A DNA stretch of 64,000 nt, from NCBI GenBank assembly GCA_021229015.1, contig CM037795.1:14655201-14719200 (forward strand). Reading direction: 5' to 3'. Within the stretch, counting starts at the first letter, position 1; each line of letters opens with the position of its first letter. A program made the position numbers and the translations under genes. Shown piece by piece: positions 23,755 to 34,984 of this stretch. The stretch comes from Solen grandis (taxonomy: Eukaryota > Mollusca > Bivalvia > Adapedonta > Solenidae). The notes under the pieces were generated by a model. It made no database searches, was not told where the DNA came from, and worked only from the letters and a program-made list of their open reading frames with translations.

Positions 23755-23854
23755 NNNNNNNNNNNNNNNNNNNNNNNNNNNNNNNNNNNNNNNNNNNNNN
23801 NNNNNNNNNNNNNNNNNNNNNNNNNNNNNNNNNNNNNNNNNNNNNNNNNNNNNN
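23755..23854. other. Assembly gap (100 N)
   Basis: Exactly 100 N bases are present, the usual placeholder for a gap of unknown size. Sequence quality is poor to the left and normal to the right. Linkage across it may be scaffold-level only. Confidence 0.98.
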
Positions 23855-24161
23855 TAATGTCCCCATTGTTTGTGTTACTTGGGGTTTTTCACGCGTTTGC
23901 TAAATATAGTTTTGTTATTCGCAACAATAAGACAATAGAAAAGGACTCCTTAAACGCAGAGAGTAACCGCATCTTTTATCATCCGGGGCTATCAAAGGCG
24001 CCGCTTCGAATCATTAGGAAAACTGTTTCAATTTGGAGAACAGGAAGTTTTTTTATTTAGAAAACAGTATTAATCAGCTAATAATGGAGAAAAAAGAATT
24101 AACATCTAGATTAATCTTCAAAGTTATCGCTCAGTATCGCATTTGTAATCAACGCATCAAC

Positions 24162-24278
24162 ATGTCGAAACGAAAAGTGCTAACTTTAGAGGAACGGATT
24201 AATGTGATTGAACTGTCAAAAAGTAAAAGTGCACGGAAAATCGCGGAGGAATTGGGAGAGAGAGATTCACCTAAGTGA
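24162..24278 (+). pseudogene. pogo/Tigger-like transposase, N-terminal fragment
   Basis: The 38-residue frame starts MSKRKVLTLEERINVIELS and continues KSARKIAEELGE. This is the start of the CENP-B/Psq-type helix-turn-helix that opens pogo and Tigger transposases (about 500 residues when complete). It stops at TGA after only this first helix region. The following 250 bases contain no transposase and lead to a terminal inverted repeat at 24500-24527. The copy is therefore an internally deleted element. The ATG at 24162 is the natural family start. Confidence 0.75.
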
Positions 24279-24527
24279 ATAAAAAAACAACATAAATAAA
24301 AAAAAAAATTAATTATATATACTACTAAAATTTATCAATTTTATTAAAAGAACACATTTCATTCACATGCAAACACATTTACACATACAATATACATGGA
24401 TAATGAGATACCATTATTTTCACACTGTCGTGAAAATAAAAAATGACATATTTTATTAAGAGACCGTTTTATTAAGAGACCACTTTTACAAAATCCCAAG
24501 GGTGGTCTCTTAATACAAGTTTGACTG
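24279..24527 (+). mobile_element. Right end of the deleted pogo/Tigger-like element
   Basis: The block GGTGGTCTCTTAATACAAG then TTTGACTG ends at 24527 and is followed by TA. Its reverse complement starts CAGTCAAACTTG, as expected for a pogo-type TIR next to a TA target. A second partial copy (TATTAAGAGACC, about 24454-24482) sits just inside. The left end is not visible and may lie in or beyond the N gap. Confidence 0.6.
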
Positions 24528-24530
24528 TAG

Positions 24531-24930
24531 TTTATGGGTGGAGATATGAACAGTTTTTCAGATAAAAGGTCGTAAGTAAATTTGAGGGGGCGGAGCCTGA
24601 CCACTTGGTGACCCATGTGAACATAAAAGAAGTACCATTTAGTCCATCTCATCACGAGGAACAAGAATATATATGGTTAACGGGTGGAGATCTGAACAGT
24701 TTTTGAGATATAAGGTCATAAGTAAAATTCAGGGGGTGGGGCCTGACCTATGGGTGATCTCGGGGGGACACCAAAGTAGTACTATTCAATTCTTCTCATT
24801 ATAAAGAACAAATAATATTTATGTGATTCAAGATGAAAATTTTAAATATTTAACCAAAATACATTTTTAATGGAAAAAATCCATCTTTGAGGGGGTGGGG
24901 CCTGACCCCATGGGACCCCCCATTTACAAA
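24531..24930. repeat. Interspersed repeat with tandem 145-bp units
   Basis: GGGTGGAGATATGAACAG (about 24536) recurs as GGGTGGAGATCTGAACAG (about 24682), followed in both by an AAGGTC…AAGTAAA stretch and GGGGG(C/T)GG(A/G)GCCTGACC. A third GCCTGACC lies near 24900. No coding content was seen. Confidence 0.6.
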
Positions 24931-25439
24931 AAATCAGGGAGGCACCACTACTCGTTGACGACTATATGTAAAGATTGTTCGAGTGGTCTCCGAGATATGG
25001 CCCATACAGATTAAGTTGCCAGCACGAGAAAGAAGAAGAAAACAGTAAGTTTCCAAACTTTGTTTGAAAGACTTAATAATTATTGTGCGTTTTTTACCAG
25101 TTTCCTTTATTTATCCCATTCTATCATACTCCCACAACTTGGAGGGGGTGGGGTAGGTGGGGTAGAGGACTTCTTATCAGCACATAAACTAAATCTTATT
25201 AATGTGCAATGTGGTCCAGGTAAAGAGGAAAAGCTGTGTCAACAGGATGAGTAGATTTGGGGAAGTTAGTGTATTGTTAAGGGGAGAGAAGCCAAAGGAA
25301 TGACCTCTGTGCCCCCTCCACTGATATTTCAATTTCAACTTGTGTGACATCCACTCTACTCACTGGAAGAAATTAACATACTGCAGCAGTAAAGTTCAAA
25401 GGGTGTGAAACTGACACAAGCCAATGTGCGGTTTCCTTT

Positions 25440-25715
25440 TGAACTCTCCAGCTACTCTTGCAGATGCCCCAAGAGTTTTGTGTTAGCGATTGGTTCATGG
25501 TTGGCTTTGACTACACGATATTGTCGCGAGGGCGGAGCACAGGATGATTTCTCTCGAGTCACGTGCTTCAGGTGTCAGTCAGTGCTTCACAACCTGTCAA
25601 TTAGGTGATTTTTCTGTTAGCCGATTGGCTGTATGGGCAGGTAAGGCCACTGACGTCATTTAAGGCGGGAAGTCTTTAGTACTTTGTGGACAAGATTGAC
25701 AAAATGGAAAATGCT
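25440..25715 (+). promoter_or_regulatory. Possible promoter / CpG-richer patch
   Basis: This is GC-richer than its surroundings. It contains inverted CCAAT boxes (GATTGG at about 25488 and 25621), an E-box inside GTCACGTGC (about 25560), a CRE (TGACGTCA, about 25651), and then AAATGGAAAATGCTGAC with a downstream TTTTG/GTAACA that could be a splice donor. It precedes the three death-domain-like exons by about 2.6 kb. This is motif evidence only; no transcript support is visible. Confidence 0.25.
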
Positions 25716-25959
25716 GACTTTTGGTAACATTGATTTTCTTGCTTTCTTTCTTTTCTTTTGTTTTTGAAACTTTATTTATTTTACATCGATTACGAAAGAA
25801 ATTCTTACAAATTATACTAATCACTCTCGATAGCTCTGGTGGCGGCGTATGTGGTCATTATTGTGGGAGGAAACCGGAGAGCTCGACCATGAATTTTTCC
25901 CTGTTAATGGAAGCATTTAATAGAGACAATTTTGATATTTTTCAAATCCTACTAAGGAT

Positions 25960-28285
25960 TTAGTGTACAAACGTGAATTTAATGTATTGTATTTATTTGC
26001 GACAAATGCCACGCACAAGAGGCATTTCGTTCCCCTAAATGACACTGGAATCAAGGATTCCAGTTAAAACAAGGAAGGTGCAACTAAAAGACTGCCAAAA
26101 GAGAAGGAAAACAGAAGCCCCTCGAGTGCTGAAGAAATATCAGAACTATCAATCTTAGAATCATAGTGCCTGAAAAAATGTCTGTAGTAGAAATCTCAGT
26201 GTGGGGGAAAGATTTCTAAAGATCAAAATTTAAATCTTAATAAAATTACTGTTGAAAAGGTTAAATGAACTTGGAGGTCCAGTTAGGCTTCAATTGTCAT
26301 GGTGTGTTTTTAAATTTTGTTAACCACTAGTGTTTCTTTTTGTTCTGTTATTTGTTGCATTATAAAAAAGATACATGACATATTGCACATTTTATTTTTT
26401 ATTACTCAGCAGAAATTGTATTTGACATGAAACTCGGGGGGGGGGGGGGGGGGGGGCAACTGACAGAAAAACATCAAAAATTGGCTAAAATGTACGAAGA
26501 ATCTTTTTTCTACAAATGACAAAAGTGTGAATTTAGTCAATACATAGTACACAGTTTTGTGTACAAAAGTATTGGACTATGCGCTATAGTCCATGGTAAG
26601 GATTTCAGTCTGTTGATAGTTAGCTGACCTGACTGTTAATCGGTAACTGTTCAAGGATTTCTAATCATGATTTACTGTTAGTGAATCAGTTATTTTATTT
26701 TTTATTTTTTATTTTACTGAGTTACTTGGTTCCTTGCTGTTGGGGGAGTTAACTGTATCTAATTCCTCCATCAGAAACCTGATGCTTTATTAATTATATA
26801 TTTTTATATAATATATTTTTATATTACAATGTGAGTGAGCGTGGTGATTTGTGTGTATGTGTGTGTGTTTCTGAATGCAATTGTAAAGCACTTTTGAACG
26901 TACATTGCTATGAAAAGAGTGCTATATAAATGTGGTATAATAATAATAATGATTATAAACAAACATCAGCACCTGATTGGACGAGAGGAAAATGCCATGT
27001 GCTAAATATTATGACATCTTGATTTTTCTTTTTGCATGTGTAGGATAGAAATACAATTGATAAAAAAAATCAGACATCCAGGTATAATTTTTGCCTACTA
27101 AACCAATGGGAGAAATATCCCTATTGTCTACAACTAATAAGATTTTTACTGAAATGTATGAGATATTGACAGTAATTAATCGTATAAGAATTTATAAAGT
27201 CACATTAAATAAGCAACAAGTATCAAGATAATCTGTATATTTTAATGTAAAACAAAAACATTATTAGTTCTTCAGTATGTTAATTTGTGGGCATCAAATT
27301 AACAGTCAATACAGTTAAAATCTTCAGTTTTCTGGTTTTTGCCCCTTTCAGGCTTTCAATGCCAACCTAAAATCCAAGTTCTTTAGTCAGGTCTTTTTTT
27401 TTAAAAGATGTTTGGGAAGGGCCATACTATCATTTTTTGTGGGAAATATGACTTTTTTCATTGGGGAAATGAAATAATCCAGGAGCAAGATGCAACTTTT
27501 GGGAAAACTGCATGAATGTTTCAGAGGAATTTTTAAAGAAATTTTTCACCTAAAATTGGTTTCTAAAAAGAAGAAAAAAAAGCCCTGCTAGTGAGCCATC
27601 TTCCAGGATGATTCTCATAAGGCTGTTCAGAAGACAACCTTTTTCTGAGTGGGGTGATTATAGCTTTCTGAGTAGAAAATGCTCTTTTTGACTGCATTTC
27701 AGCACAACTTTAATCTCCACTCCGGTTATTTTATATTATAATTATATTTATATTTTCTTTTTGCTGTTGTTTTATTCGTATGCTGGATCCGGCGGAGGCC
27801 AATACGAAAAAAAAAAAAATTAAAAAAAAACACAAAAAACTGAGCGGATCTCAGTAGAGATCACTGCAACTTTAGTTTTTTATGTTTTGCCAAACTAACT
27901 TCTTCCTTATTGTTTCGTTATTTGTTAACACTATTTGTTATTTGTTAATGCGTTTTTTAATTGCTATTTGAGAAAAGTATTGTGATTTCTTGGATAATTA
28001 TGAGAGAATATCGCGGGATCGCGGCCAAAAATTATCCCTGGACACCTGAAAGGCAAAAAAAAATAGTTGAGTCGCGGTAATTTTCGTGAGTCGGTCGGGT
28101 AATAGTCCACATATTTGTACCCGCAATTTGTGATATTGTTCTACTTTGGATTTGGCGATATCCCCTACGTGACAACCAGTTCCAAAAATATCATGTCGCG
28201 CAGAACGAATCATTGATGGGACTAGTCTGGTAACTCAAAAGAATTTTTTAAGGTCAGCGTTACCATATATCTACATGTTAATCAG
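25960..28285. other. Non-coding region, mostly unassigned
   Basis: No gene was recognised. It contains a 21-base G run (26436-26456) and a retroelement-type 3' tail (26820-26960). AT-rich simple stretches occur at about 26690-26830 and 27710-27850. Short frames here show no domain. Confidence 0.5.
26820..26960 (+). repeat. LINE/SINE-type 3' tail
   Basis: AAGCACTTTTGAACGTACAT, then GTGCTATATAAATGTGGTAT, then a TAA/TAATAATAATAATG tail is the common 3' end of L2/CR1-like elements and the SINEs that share it. The 5' boundary is unclear; a GT-rich stretch precedes it. Confidence 0.55.
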
Positions 28286-28412
28286 GAGGTTGAGCCGTAC
28301 CAGCCAGTGGAGGATCCTGAAAACCAGTCTCTACCTAGACTTGGGGGTGGGACGAGGGACAAAGCAGCCCATGCAGCTCCCCCATCCAGACCACCAGGAA
28401 ATAATGCCTCAG
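28286..28412 (+). pseudogene. Exon 1 of a death-domain-like gene (linker)
   Basis: A 127-nt exon candidate lies between ATCAG (acceptor) and G/GTACTG (donor). Its open frame begins EVEPYQPVEDPENQSLPRLG and continues through AAPPSRPPGNNAS, a proline-rich, probably disordered linker. It ends in phase 1, which matches the next candidate exon at 30588 (two leading bases). Upstream exons were not identified. No specific gene is recognised. I mark it as a pseudogene only because the downstream exons carry a frameshift and a stop. Confidence 0.45.
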
Positions 28413-29057
28413 GTACTGTGTTTTGATACCCTGCCTCACTTGTTTAGTGCCCACCCTGAAGCTTACAGGAAGACCAGTTACCCCATGTGATATTTCAGGC
28501 TTTACAGGGAGAAAGATCAAGTTGTCAATTGCTTCTGCTCCAATGGAAAAAAATCCTATTCATGTTGCTGAAACATGGCGTCAGTTTTTTTTAAGAAAAC
28601 ATAAGCAACTAAAATACAGCAAAAGTGACCACGCCAGCAATAAAAATAGAAAGATTTTTTCAGTGACCAACTTAAATGCTGTTGAAACATTGCAGATGCT
28701 CATAAAAGTTATAATGATGGTAGCATAAATGCTAAAGAAATTAAAAATAAAGGCAATGAACAGAGTAACAATAAGAGAGAGAGAAAATCAGATTTTACAC
28801 CCATTTCCAGTATCAACAAATGTTGCCATGATTTCAGTTGAGTTATTATAAACATTTACAGTAGGAGCTGGAGCATTCCCATCACAAGGTGGTGGTGATG
28901 CCAGAACTGGTGGGTCTCCTGCTTCACGTTACTATCTGACCATCTGTATCCCTCTGTCTGCAGATGCACATATTTGTGTGCTCATCATGCTTTTCATACC
29001 CCGCTGGTGGTGTGGGATATGGTAATAGTCTCCGTTCGTCCTTCTGATTTGAAGTTT

Positions 29058-29092
29058 GAAGTAAATATTATTTCACAAATAATATTTACTTC
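29058..29092. repeat. Perfect 16-bp hairpin
   Basis: GAAGTAAATATTATTT and its exact reverse complement are separated by CAC. It is too AT-rich to be a bacterial-type terminator; it may be a tiny foldback. Confidence 0.85.
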
Positions 29093-30269
29093 AACTTGAT
29101 AGATCTCATTGAGGAAGAGTGCAGAGCACAAGAATGATATCTCTACCTTTCACAATATTTGAGTTATTGTCCTTTGTAATTTTTCAGGCTTAATTTTTGT
29201 CACAGTGACCTTAACATTTTACCTATAGACCTCAAAATAGGGGTATTGGTGGATCTTCACATGGGTTTCCTATCTATAATCACTTCAAACATCAGTCTTC
29301 ATTACCGAACATTTTCTTATCAAAATGAAATATTCTACTCTCCAACACATCTTCTAAGGAGCAAGCATTCGGTGGGGAATGGCCATGTCAATATGGTTCT
29401 TGCTTTTCCTTGGATTTTGTTTTTAGTCAGTGTGATATGTAAGTGTCTATAATAGTGTCTGCCCAATCTACCAAAGTTTTGTCATGCTAGCTTCTCATTT
29501 AGTACTTAAAGCTGGGTGTGAGTGACTTCAGCTGAGTGTTTGTGGGATTTGCTAATTCCCCACTGCTACATCTCACAGACATAACACTCACATGGCGTGA
29601 TAACCTGGTGGTTGCATCTAAAAAAAGTGTCTTTCAAAATTTTATGCATTTTCTTCTTGTCTCTTCAAGTTTATGGTAATATATCCTTAAATTCCCCCAA
29701 TATACTTTGATATATACATCGATTAATATATATGAATTTGATATGTAATATTCAAAAACTTATCTTAGAGGGTTGGTGCAAAATTATTGTAACTGTCCCT
29801 TCATTTGTAGCTACTACTGTAGTATTAGTAATTCTTGTGCAGGCTAAACATGCATAAAGGTCAGTGGCAGAATAATATGTATGTTAAAACAGTGTGAACA
29901 TCATGCAAACCTTAATTTTATGCACTGGTCAGTCACCGGTAAAAGAAACATTTAAGCAATATACTTGTACAAATGTAAAATCTCTTAGGGTCTAAGACAG
30001 GATTATAATTCGATAATAAATGCAAATGGTATGTGAACTTAGAATCCCTATTTATTTGAGGTGGCATGAATTATAAAACATGGAAACTATAATCAGTTAC
30101 CATCAAATACACATGTTCTGTATAATCCCTTGGACATTTTCCGGGTATAAAATCGTGCGGTCTTATCTTCCATTGAACACCCATTGCACAAAGATCACGA
30201 AAATTAGACCAGCACAAAAAATGTTGATACTACAGTAGTTACCATTGTTTTGCAACAAACATGAATTTC

Positions 30270-30501
30270 TTAACCCTTTCCCTCATATAGACGCACTCAA
30301 TAGGTACTACATAAAGCCTGATCTGCAGAAAACCACAGTTAAACCTTACCAAATTTAATTAAAAAATCCTCATTTCCAGACCACTGAGGAGCAGCGAACA
30401 GCATAAAACCTGATCAGCCTGCGAGTTACTCGCAGGCTGATCTGGTTTTATGCTGTTGGCATAGGTCTTTTCATGGTGTCCTCTATGAGGGAAAGGGTTA
30501 A
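30270..30501. mobile_element. 232-bp TTAA-flanked MITE with central hairpin
   Basis: Its ends TTAACCCTTTCCCTCATATA and the reverse complement of CTCTATGAGGGAAAGGGTTA agree over 21 bases with one mismatch. They include TTAA, as in piggyBac-type MITEs. A central palindrome (30399-30425 and 30429-30455, 27 bp, one mismatch, spacer TTA) reads CAGCATAAAACC..GATCAGC. There is no coding capacity. Related end fragments are at about 40392 and in the array 43135-43287. Confidence 0.8.
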
Positions 30502-30587
30502 ATGATTCCATTGAAACATTAGTTATGTTGCAGGAGGCACTAGCATTTTCTATTGATATTTGATGTGACAATATGTGTATCCTGCAG

Positions 30588-30752
30588 CCACAGGGTCGTT
30601 ACTGGACGAGGTGATATCTCTGCTGGAGAATCAGCAGGTGGAGAGGGGATGTTGGTGGCACTGAACCTTGGTCTGACACAGGTGGACATCAAGAGAACAC
30701 AGGAGCTTGAGTCTCACTTGACCCTTAGACAGTTCCAGTCAGCATTCACATG
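30588..30752 (+). pseudogene. Exon 2 of a death-domain-like gene
   Basis: This lies between CCTGCAG and TG/GTAATGG. Joined in phase to the previous exon, the frame begins TGSLLDEVISLLENQQVERG, then hits a TGA at about 30663. A +1 frame then reads MLVALNLGLTQVDIKRTQEL and SHLTLRQFQSAFT. The two parts together look like helices 1-4 of a death domain (pattern LALxLGLTxxDI…Q). The single base missing around 30640-30650 could be a real frameshift or a consensus error. Confidence 0.5.
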
Positions 30753-30944
30753 GTAATGGCCATAATATTTGTAACTTTTTCTGTTGAAATTTCTTGTGTG
30801 GATTGAAAGGACAACATTCAGAGATTACTTTTGTGTAATTTGTAGGATTGACCTTGTCTGGTGGCATCATCTACACCTTGTGGGTCAGTAAGTTGAGTAA
30901 AGATATGTCATGTCAGTTGTTCTACATGATTGCCTTAGTGCATT

Positions 30945-31005
30945 TCCTCCACCTGTAATTAGCTGGACATCGCTATGTTGCAGCGACAGTAATCCACAAA
31001 AATCA
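30945..31005 (+). repeat. SINE family 1 tail fragment
   Basis: TCCTCCACCTGTAATTAGCT then GGACATCGCTATG and GCAGCGACAGTAA match the tail of the SINE at 55649-55899. Confidence 0.7.
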
Positions 31006-32100
31006 ATTAATCTTAATTCTTACATTTACATGATATATTTGTTTGTATGTCTTGACTTTATGGAGAATACTAAATTATAATCAATTAAAGCGAACATTTC
31101 ATTGACAAAATTGCTGGTAATGCATGTTTATATATGTATTGTATGTATTTTCTATACATGTACCCCAGTACGTTCATTTGGGTTATCTTGATTTTGAGAC
31201 ATAAAGAAAATATATTAGAAATACTTGACATCCATTCATCATGAAATTTGGTGATATTATTTACTTCCATAATGTCAAGGTCAGGTTTGATTGCCTTCAG
31301 TAACTTATGCCCCCGTTTTCTTTAAGGTATAACCCCCCTAATCCCATATTCCATATCTTGTCATTGGATGGAAATATTTCTATGAATCTTAGTCACTTTG
31401 AAGACATCTGAAAATAAAAATGTTTCACTGAGAGTCTTTCCAGGTTTTATTAGATGTAGGGGAGATAAACTGTATTTAAGTTAACATTGAAGTCTATGGG
31501 AAATATACATTTTCTGTGAATATGAAAAACTGAATTTGATTTTCGAGGAAAAGTCACAACAGAAAGATGCATTATATGATTCTGATTCAAATTCCATGAA
31601 CACATCTAAACTTAACTGTAGGAAAATGGGGAAGATCACTTTTTTGTAGTTTTCAGGGGAGGTAACTTATGACAACAAAATTATAAAGGGGAGGTAATAA
31701 AAGAATTTCTACCATATGTCATAACATGTCAATTTGCCTTTATGGTTTCTATGGTTTGACATTTTAAAAGCTTATATTGTGAAGTTATATGCACGGTTAT
31801 TATTATAATGCATGGTTATTATGGGGCATATACCTTAACTGGAAGTGAATTACAGGGCATAAACCGTAAGTAAGATATAAATGAATTGTGGTGCTGATTT
31901 GGTTTTTATTCCTACCTATCCTAATACTTAGTGCAATCGACCTACAGCCTTTTATGTTTTGTTCAGATTTTTTAAGCCTTAATAATTGGGTTTTATGCAT
32001 TATATACAGTACTAAAAAAACACAAAAACAGCCTATTAGTCACAGAGCAGTGTCATGGTGTTATTGTTATGGTTATTATGACATATTAGGGCAGCATGTG
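31006..32100. other. Intron-like AT-rich sequence
   Basis: This lies between candidate exons 2 and 3 of the death-domain-like gene. No repeat family or reading frame was recognised. Confidence 0.4.
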
Positions 32101-32167
32101 CGTTTTACAACTACCCTGTGTTTGAGGATGTCGGTGTGGTGTTCATGGATGTATGGTTGAATGCCAG

Positions 32168-32280
32168 ATGGAGAAAGTCCAGTGCCTTTACTGACATGGG
32201 AAAGATTGAGAGTTTGATTCAAGCACTGGAAGAGAGTGGTCGCAGTTACTTGGCAGATGTTGGGAAAGACCACAGAAATG
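32168..32280 (+). pseudogene. Exon 3 of a death-domain-like gene
   Basis: This lies between GAATGCCAG and ATG/GTAGGT. The frame reads WRKSSAFTDMGKIESLIQAL and EESGRSYLADVGKDHRN, which fits the last helices of a death domain (W…L..AL...GR.DLA). Its one-base start phase matches the end of exon 2, but the joined codon would be TGA. The fold assignment is by pattern only. Death domains are adaptor modules in apoptosis and innate signalling. The parent gene is not identified. Confidence 0.5.
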
Positions 32281-32458
32281 GTAGGTTTACTGGAGTAGTT
32301 AATATTAATGAAGTAAGAAGTGACATTTAGTGTTGTGTTTTCTTGCATGTTATTTTAACATGCAGGCTTTTGTTGCTGAAATATGTAAGTTTGTAAGTTC
32401 AAACATAAAAAAGTAATACAGTTAATAATATCATTTAAGGTTTTGACTAGTAATAATT

Positions 32459-32803
32459 CAGGGGTTTACTTAAGGATTTGACTTTCACTTGTCCAGGGGG
32501 CAAGTTACTTTGAACATTTACTAGCCCCCAGTGAAAACAGGTTGCCCAATCTTTAAGTTAGTTGGTGTTTGTTAATGTTTAAAACTAAATATATGTTATA
32601 TTAAGGTGGATTTTAGTTTATATGAATCAAACACAATTTGCAAGCATTTCACCCCTGATATACTATAGAAAATGAAAAAAACCCCGAAAGATTTCATTTA
32701 CATAAATAAACTTGCCTGCCAGGCTATCTTCTTAGAAAAATCACTTGCCCGCAGTGACTTTAACCCGGAGCGACAAGTGGGTGTCCACCTAAGAAAACCC
32801 CTG
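32459..32803 (+). mobile_element. 345-bp hAT-like MITE, copy 1
   Basis: It starts CAGGGGTTTACTTAAGGATT and ends with an AAGAAAACCCCTG terminus, so the ends are inverted repeats. Inside, GGGGGCAAGTTACTTTGAAC and CACTTGCCCGCAGTGACTTT match the second copy at 34363-34718 in the opposite orientation. No transposase is present. No clear target duplication is visible here. Confidence 0.72.
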
Positions 32804-32877
32804 ATAATATAAGATTGGCAATGCTATGATTAAGGTGTTCTGAATAATGCCCAATAATCTCAATTTATTTTTTCATT

Positions 32878-33800
32878 AGCTCACCTGAGCACAACGTGCT
32901 CATGGTGAGCTACTGTGATCACCTTTTGTCCGTCATTCGTGCGTCCGGCGTCAACAATTTCCTTTTAACAACATCTCCTAAATCACTGAATGGATTTTGA
33001 CCAATCTTCACAGGAATCATCCTTATGATGCCCTCTATCAAAGTTGTTCAAATAATTTTGATTGGTTGAAAAAGTAGGTCACAGGAGCTAAGACTAGATT
33101 TTAAAAATGCAAACTTTGAAAATCTTCTTAGAAACCACAAGGCCTGGAGCTTAGATATTTTGTGTGAAGCATTGTCTAGTGGAACTCCCGGGGAAAAGGC
33201 CCCCCGGGGGTTTTTAACGGTTTATAGAAAAAAAAAAAAAAATTTTTAAAAACCACAAAGCATTGTTTAAACTGGTGTGTAACATTCTTTATGGACATCA
33301 ATCATGTATGTTCAAATCATGGCCCCTGGGTCAAATTTGGCCCAGCCCCAGGGGTAACTTGATTTTACATAGGCTTGAATAGGAAAATCTAGAAAAATCT
33401 TCTCAAAAACCACGAGGCCTTAAGTTTAGATATTTGGTGTGTAACATTGCCTTATGGACATGTATCAAGTATGTTCAAATCATGACCCTGTGGTCAAAAT
33501 TGGCCCCGCCACAGGGGTCACTTGATTTTACATAGACTTACATAGGAAAGATTTTTAAAAGATATCCTTGTCAGAAACCAGAAGAGCATGGGATTAGATA
33601 TTTGGTATGAAACATGGCCTGGTGGACCTGAACCAAAGTTTCAAATCATGGCTCATCGGGTCACCTTATTTTGTAGCTATGACTTTCAAACTTTGAACCA
33701 CAGGTACAGTTTTTGTTTGCAATTAAGATTATCTTGCTGTTTTATAAAACACAGTATTAATCAGGTGAGCAATTCAGGGCCATCATGGCCCTCTTGTTTT
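32878..33800 (+). mobile_element. AGCTCACCTGAGC element, copy 1 (with internal tandem repeat)
   Basis: It starts AGCTCACCTGAGCACAACGT and ends CAGGTGAGCAATTCAGGGCC..GGCCCTCTTGTTTT, giving short inverted tips (AGCTCACCTG / CAGGTGAGC). Between them a unit of roughly 140-160 bp (CTTCTcAgAAACCAC..GGCC, GTTCAAATCATG, ACTTGATTTTACATAG) repeats about three times. The same ends occur at 39451, 54790 and 56286. It is a family of non-coding elements common in bivalves, possibly Helitron- or pearl-like. Confidence 0.65.
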
Positions 33801-34362
33801 ATAACTTGTAGAGCCTCTGGCTCTTTTTTTGGACAGATTCAGGTGAAATAGATCAATTAGCTCCTACTTGTGATATAACATTATAGGAGACTGACGTGCA
33901 ATGTGCATTTTGAAAATTGTGGTTCCATCACTATTTTTAATTGTTATTTTGCAAAGTTGAAACAGCAAACCCATCGATTTTGACCCATTCTTTTATGAGG
34001 CTTAAAATGATGTCCAAATTACTACTCAAGTTTGAAGTTTGCAAAAGGAATTTCAATGTAAATGTCAGTGAATACGCTCTCCATACCTCAATGATATTAT
34101 CTATCAATCTTATATTCCAGTGCATAATAAGAATTTTTTGTCATAGTAGATTTTTTATCTCCTTGTCCTCTTTTTTAAACGAGTAAATAACAAAAACAAT
34201 GGAGGCGGCCACTTTGAAATTAAGGATTAGTTTTTAATCTAAAAAAAAACAACGTATTGACAGCAATTTTGTTGTCAATCATAAGCACATGAATTAAAAT
34301 CATTGACAAAATTAGTGTACATGCATGATTATATAATTTGAAAGCATTTAAAAATGGTCCTG

Positions 34363-34718
34363 CAGGGGTTTTCTTAAGTGGATGCCCGCTTGCCCGTGCC
34401 GGGTTAAAATCACCATGGGCAAGTGATTTTTCCAAGGAGATAGCCCGTTGGGAAAGTTTATTTTCGTAAATGAAATCTTTTTTTATATATATATATTTTA
34501 TTTTCTACATTATATATGGGGTGAGTTGCTTGCAAATTGTGTTTGATACAATCATGTTAACTAAAATTCATCTTAATACTACACATATTTAGTTTTAAAC
34601 ATTAACAAACACTAATTAACTTAAAGATCGGACAAGCTGTTTTCACTGGGGGCAAGTAGATGTCCAAAGTAACTTGCCCCCTGGGTAAGTGAAAGTCAAA
34701 TCCTTAAGGAAACCCCTG
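34363..34718 (-). mobile_element. 356-bp hAT-like MITE, copy 2
   Basis: This is the inverted counterpart of 32459-32803. The ends are CAGGGGTTTTCTTAAG and CTTAAGGAAACCCCTG. It is flanked directly on both sides by TCCTG (34358-34362 and 34719-34723), a candidate 5-bp target duplication. The interior has no coding capacity. Confidence 0.75.
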
Positions 34719-34984
34719 TCCTGATTGTGTTTAACAATGCAGATAAAGGTGTAGCAGTCACCATCTGCTGCCTCAATTGCACTGCGGCTGACAATAAGGG
34801 ACACTCTTACCACAAAGGACACTCATCATAAAATTTGGCAAGTAGCAGGTTGCATTTCTTGCATTTCCAAATAAGTCTTACTAAGAAAAAAAAAGAGCTA
34901 AAAACCGGTATGATGATTTTGTATTGCAGTATAATACCTTTAAGCTGCATACTGCAATATACCAATATACCGGTATATTGTGAC

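Noticed and set aside
23519..24060. Open frames spanning the N gap
   Set aside because: They contain 34 unknown residues from the 100-N placeholder and have no supported continuity.
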